This document shows, one piece after another, positions 60,101 through 64,000 of a stretch of DNA of 64,000 nt. Made by a program: the position numbers and the translations under genes. The notes under the pieces were generated by a model. That model was not told where the DNA came from, made no database searches, and was given only the letters and a program-made list of their open reading frames with translations. Positions within the stretch are counted from its first letter, which is position 1; every line of letters starts with the position of its first letter. Source of the DNA: Tetradesmus obliquus (taxonomy: Eukaryota; Chlorophyta; Chlorophyceae; Sphaeropleales; Scenedesmaceae); NCBI GenBank assembly GCA_030272155.1, contig CP126191.1, forward strand, positions 4,052,501 through 4,116,500, given 5' to 3'.

Positions 60101-61592
60101 TCGCGTGCGCCGCGCCAGCGCCTGCTGCTGCGTGTGAGGTTGCTGCATCTGCCGTGCCAGCCGCTGCTGGCGCTGTTGCTGGTGCTGCTGCCCTGCCTAT
60201 GCTGCTGATGCGCTGGCGGTACACCAGGAAGTACGCATTGCCCGACACAATCTCAACCTGTGGCGAGCAACCACGCGCAGCACACACAGCAGACACAGCA
60301 CCGGGCGGACTCAGGACAGCATTTGTCCCAGCTGCATCATGATCAGTGAGCGATGCAATGGTTGTGCCCCCAAGCAATGCCGCCGCAGCAGCAGCAGCAG
60401 CAGCACCAACATACCGAAGCACAGTGCGCTGCATTACAAGACAGACATCAGTACGCAACTATATAACATGCCAAGCTGCTTGCCAGCTCAGCAGCACCCA
60501 CCTGTTCATCAGGCAGCTGCTTCACCTCTGCAGCAGATGCTGCAGCGCCTGCATCAGGCTCTGCTTTGACATCAGCATCATCCCCTGCAGCAGCAGCTGC
60601 TGCTGCTTTGCCCCTGCCAGCCTTTTTCTTGGCGGTGGCGTTGTCAGCTGCATCTGCTGCTGCTGCTGCTGCTGCTGGCTCTGCAGCATTGCGCTTGCGC
60701 CTGCCGCGCTCCTCCTGCGGTGCTGCCTCTGCCTGTGGCACATCACAGTCCATGGCATCTGCACCTGGCTGCTGCTGCTGCTGAAGCTGCTGCTGCTCTG
60801 CCTGCCCACTGCAGAGTAGCAACAGACAGCAACACAGGCAAAAGTGAGAAGGGGCGCCGCAGCAGTTTTGTGTAGAACCTGCCAAAATTCTGCTGACCAA
60901 ACACAGTACATCAGCACGGTAATGCTCGCACAAATGCCGCCACAGCTATCTGTTATCACAACGCCCAGCAGCACGCATAGCGCAGCAAAGCACACTGAAG
61001 TAACACAGGCGGGTCAGCCAACAGCCCAGCAGCACCAGCCACTCACAAGCTCGCCAGAATCTGCCGCTGCTGCTGCACTTCGTGCTCCACATCGTGCAGA
61101 GACTGCTGCATGGCAGCTACAATCGCAGCCTCCTCATCATAAGCGCCAGCGCCATCAGCAGCAGCCTTGCGGCTCCTGCCCTTGCCAGCGCTGCTGCCCC
61201 TGCCCGCGCTGCTTGCTACACGGCCCCTGGCCCTGCTCTTGCTACCCTTGGCCTTGCTGTGCGCCTCATAGTCGCTGTCCTCTTCGTCACGCGTCTTCCT
61301 AGGTCCTCTGCCGCCGCCGCCGCCGCGGCCCCGCTTGCTGCTGCCTGCCGCGCCGCCGCCGCGGCCCCGCTTCTTGCCAGTGCTGCCCGCAGCAGACGCC
61401 TCAGCGCCTGCGCTGGCATCGGCAGCAGCGCCGTCTGCTGCGCCTGCCTTGTCTGCTGCTACCGCCTGCGCCTGCGCTGTGGTGCCGTGGTCTGCGGGAA
61501 AGCTGGTGGGCTGCGTGCCCATCTCCTCTGCTGTCTCATCATCAAAGCGCCACCAGGAGCCGCTGTCAGGCATCTTGATGTGCGCCACTGGC

Positions 61593-61648
<56 letters not shown>

Positions 61649-63932
61649 TTGAGTGCGCTGGGTGCACACGCTGTTGGCATCACCCACGGCAGCTAGTGAT
61701 GTAGCTGCAGCGTGTGCATTTGGCTGTGGGCCAGGCATTGCAGCTGGCTGATCTGGTGCATGCAGTAAGCAGGCATCACGCAGACAGCACCACGCGGCCA
61801 CAACTACGTGCTCTGTGCCCAACACGCACTGCGCAACAGCAGCACACTCGCATCTAACTGCCTGTGACCTCACGATCATCACAAGCTCACCGTAGTGGCC
61901 ATGGCTCGCGCTGGTGCCCTTGTGAATAAGCACAGCAGCCAGCTCATACACACAGCCCGGGGACCCAGGCAGCAGCCGCGCCCCGTCCGGCCCTGCAGGC
62001 GCCGCGCAGGGCAGTGCCACGCCTGCTGCTGTCAGCGTCTCGCCCATGTCCAGCAGCAGCGGGATGGACAGCTTGTTGCTGGCCTTCTTCTTCTCAAAGG
62101 TCTGCAGCGGCAGCGGCAGGGGCGTTGGAGGTACGAAGGCAGCACAACACAGTCAGGAGCAGTCGTGCAGGAGCGGAGGAGCCAGCGCTCATGGCACGTG
62201 TGCGGCATGCAAACGTGCGAGATTCGTCTGGGCACGGCAACATAACAGTCTGTGACTGGCCAGCGATGTATCACGCAGCCCTGAACGCACAGCGCACGCT
62301 ACTCGCGGCAGCACTGCTGCAGCACAACTGTGCGACTCTGGAATACATGACAACATAACAGTCTCTGGCTGGTCAGCTGCTAGCCACATCACGCACAGCT
62401 CAACGACAGCTACATCAGCAGCCAGCCAGCCCCGGCAGCGGGCCCACCTGCATGTCAAACACGAAGCGCTGCAGGGACAGGCACAGGTAGGGCGGCAGGC
62501 TGCGCAGCTGCATCTGGCGCTCCGCGTCGCACTTGCAGCCGCAGTTCTCGCACAGATACTGGTTGTCGCCCACAAGCTCCTCAGGGGCCAGCGCAGACGC
62601 CTGGGGTGCAGCGGGCAGGGGGGCGGGTACAGGCAGGGCCGTGCAGGCAGCACAGCACGGCAGACGTGTGAACACGGAGCCAAGCAGCGCGCGCTGGCTT
62701 CAGTATACTCCACTGCCAAATCGAACCCAGCATCTGCACCAGAAGATGCAGACGAGGCCATGCTCACAACTCGCATGCAAGGGCAGTGTAGATGCTCCAC
62801 ACACATTGTTACATCCTCATCCCGCGCCATGCAGCAACCCCAGCTGGCCGCAGCGCCCACACCACCAACCTGTTGCCAGCCCTCTGTCGACCACAGAAAA
62901 TGACTATGTCTAAAACGTTGGTTTTCTACTCAACCAGCCGGCTCACCATGCTGTGCCGCAGGCTTGCCATGCCCTGCACCTGCAGCGGCAGCTCGTAGTA
63001 CTCCACCTTGCGCGCACTGCCAGCAGACTGCTGCCCGCAGCTGCGGCAGGTCGTCACGTAGCTGAAGTGGCCGCGGAACAGCGTCTGCACCACGCCCCGC
63101 ACCTCCTGCAAGGCAACCGCAGGGCGCACACGCATCACTCCAGCACATGCTAGCTGCAGAAGTCTAGGTGGTTCGTTGGACGTAGCGCAGTGCGCAAGTT
63201 GCAGCTGCGTGGAGTGCCTGCAAGAGCGGCTGCGCACATGCACATGTATAGCCACAGCAGTGGTGCCCCTTCAGTCCTGCTGTACACATACTGGCCGGGC
63301 ACGCCCACCTGCTGGGCTGACGAGGCAAAGGTGTGCTCCAGCTTCGTCAGCAGCAGCTTCAGGAACTCCTGGCCATCCTGCAGCAGTAGCAGCAGCAGCA
63401 ACGGCAGTGACAGCATACGAGTTGATTTCAGCATACAGCCCTGATGTGGCCCTCGCTTGCTGGCTGCTCATCTAATGCTCTGCTGATGCCGCCAGCTCTG
63501 GTGCTGCGGCTGTTGAAGCTGAAGCAGCCACTGACGCAACCAGCTGCATGCTGCTGTCCATTGGCGGTGACCATGCAGCTGATGCAGGCACTGCTGGCTC
63601 TGGTGCTGCCTGGATGGCAATGTTCTGAGTGTGCGGTAGCGCGTGCACTGCAGCCGTGACGCCTGCCTGCTGCTGTGCATGCAGCTGCTGCTGTATCCAT
63701 TGCTGTTGCAGCTGTTGCTGTCGCTTCAAGTCTGCCCGCTGTTGCGGCGGCAGCATCTGCTGCTGCTGCTGCTGCTAGTGTGCTGTATAGGCCTACTGCA
63801 TGCCTGTCCATGCTGCTGCCTGGCCCCAGCGCGCCCACCTGCTGAATGGCGTGGTTGAGCTGCAGGCTGTTTGCAAAGGGCTCAGGGTCCACATAGCGCC
63901 GCGGGCCAAAGTGCAGCTCAATGAACAGGTCC
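54130..63932 (-). CDS. UBP26/USP48-like: UBP26/USP48-type ubiquitin carboxyl-terminal hydrolase (N-terminus outside window)
   Basis: Nineteen minus-strand exons join in phase to 1,672 visible residues: 63932-63839, 63377-63309, 63105-62947, 62600-62448, 62101-61891, 61587-61047, 60808-60502, 60257-59862, 59524-59309, 59134-58867, 58674-58453, 58226-57713, 57429-57244, 57081-56274, 56048-55799, 55512-55381, 55159-54984, 54647-54554 and 54353-54130. The USP domain shows DGQEFLKLLLTKLEH, a zinc ribbon (TTCRSCGQQ, YLCENCGCKC), the catalytic His box GTSASHGHYVAHI, WWRFDDE and, after a large insertion, NAYFLVYRQR. DUSP-type segments follow (ISAAWLETWANSEE, NYVSKTWLKGF, NDWVASWRAHV). A ubiquitin-like domain near the end (LRLKVFEALSVHPKNQALYM, FPGEELRVVN, GFKDTALIG) matches the family order. 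UBP26 removes ubiquitin from histone H2B in plants; that role is inferred. The catalytic Cys lies right of the window. Confidence 0.93.
61595..61645 (-). repeat. CTG tract (sense strand) before a USP48-like exon
   Basis: About 17 CAG units on the plus strand. On the gene's strand they are CTG and end a few bases before the acceptor CCGCCAG of the exon starting at 61587. Confidence 0.9.
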
Positions 63933-64000
63933 CTGCGGCAGGTGGGGGCAGCAGCACGGCTCGTGCTACAGTTTGGAATAAAAGGCAGCGGCCAAATCCG
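63933..64000 (-). other. Intron at the right edge
   Basis: The 68 bases after the acceptor CTGCCGCAG of the last visible exon do not continue its frame and are taken as intron of the USP48-like gene. Confidence 0.6.

Overview
The window reads as nuclear DNA of a green alga (a chlorophyte, probably Chlorophyceae). The evidence is GC-rich genes with many short GT-AG introns, abundant CAG/CTG trinucleotide tracts, TGTAA-type candidate poly(A) signals, and plant/algal families such as plastid-type ferritin, a style-cell-cycle-inhibitor-1-like protein, a UBP26/USP48 ubiquitin protease and green-algal BTB/BACK proteins. Nothing bacterial is seen: no operons, no Shine-Dalgarno sites, no CRISPR. I saw no tRNA or rRNA gene by eye. 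Exon models below were built by hand from splice signals, reading phase and family conservation.

Layout. 1-6.5 kb: the 3' end of an unidentified + gene, a BTB/BACK-type gene (-), and a 5'-truncated non-LTR retrotransposon remnant (-) with an RNase H domain and a restriction-like endonuclease. 6.5-30.7 kb is a dense block of six genes: SirB1-type transglutaminase-like/TPR protein (-), ferritin (-), an mTERF-like helical repeat protein (-), the SCI1-like protein (+), alpha-tubulin N-acetyltransferase ATAT1/MEC-17 (-), and a PHD-ARID-AT-hook-Agenet chromatin protein (+). Two divergent pairs share short upstream regions (17411-17882 and 24376-24705). 30.7-41.9 kb is gene-poor and repeat-rich: a short tandem repeat, a 160-bp imperfect hairpin, a 170-bp tandem repeat, and about 270-bp tandem modules that look like exons on the minus strand. 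42.0-50.8 kb is a nearly exact 4,392-bp tandem duplication carrying an ankyrin-repeat gene; the second copy has a premature stop and has lost its native 3' end. 52.3-53 kb holds a small unidentified ORF. 54.1-63.9 kb is nineteen exons of a UBP26/USP48-type deubiquitinase whose N-terminal part (with the catalytic Cys) lies beyond the right edge.

The genes do not form one pathway. Two are chromatin proteins (USP48-like and PHD-ARID-Agenet). Ferritin, and less certainly the SirB1-type and mTERF-like proteins, are expected in organelles. ATAT1 acts on microtubules. The most notable points are the recent duplication with its nonsense mutation, a large insertion with a UIM-like motif inside the USP domain, a duplicated ferritin exon end, a 25-codon putative cassette exon in the PHD-ARID gene, a reading-frame mismatch at a CAG tract, and a strand rule for triplet repeats (CAG in exons, CTG just before 3' splice sites).
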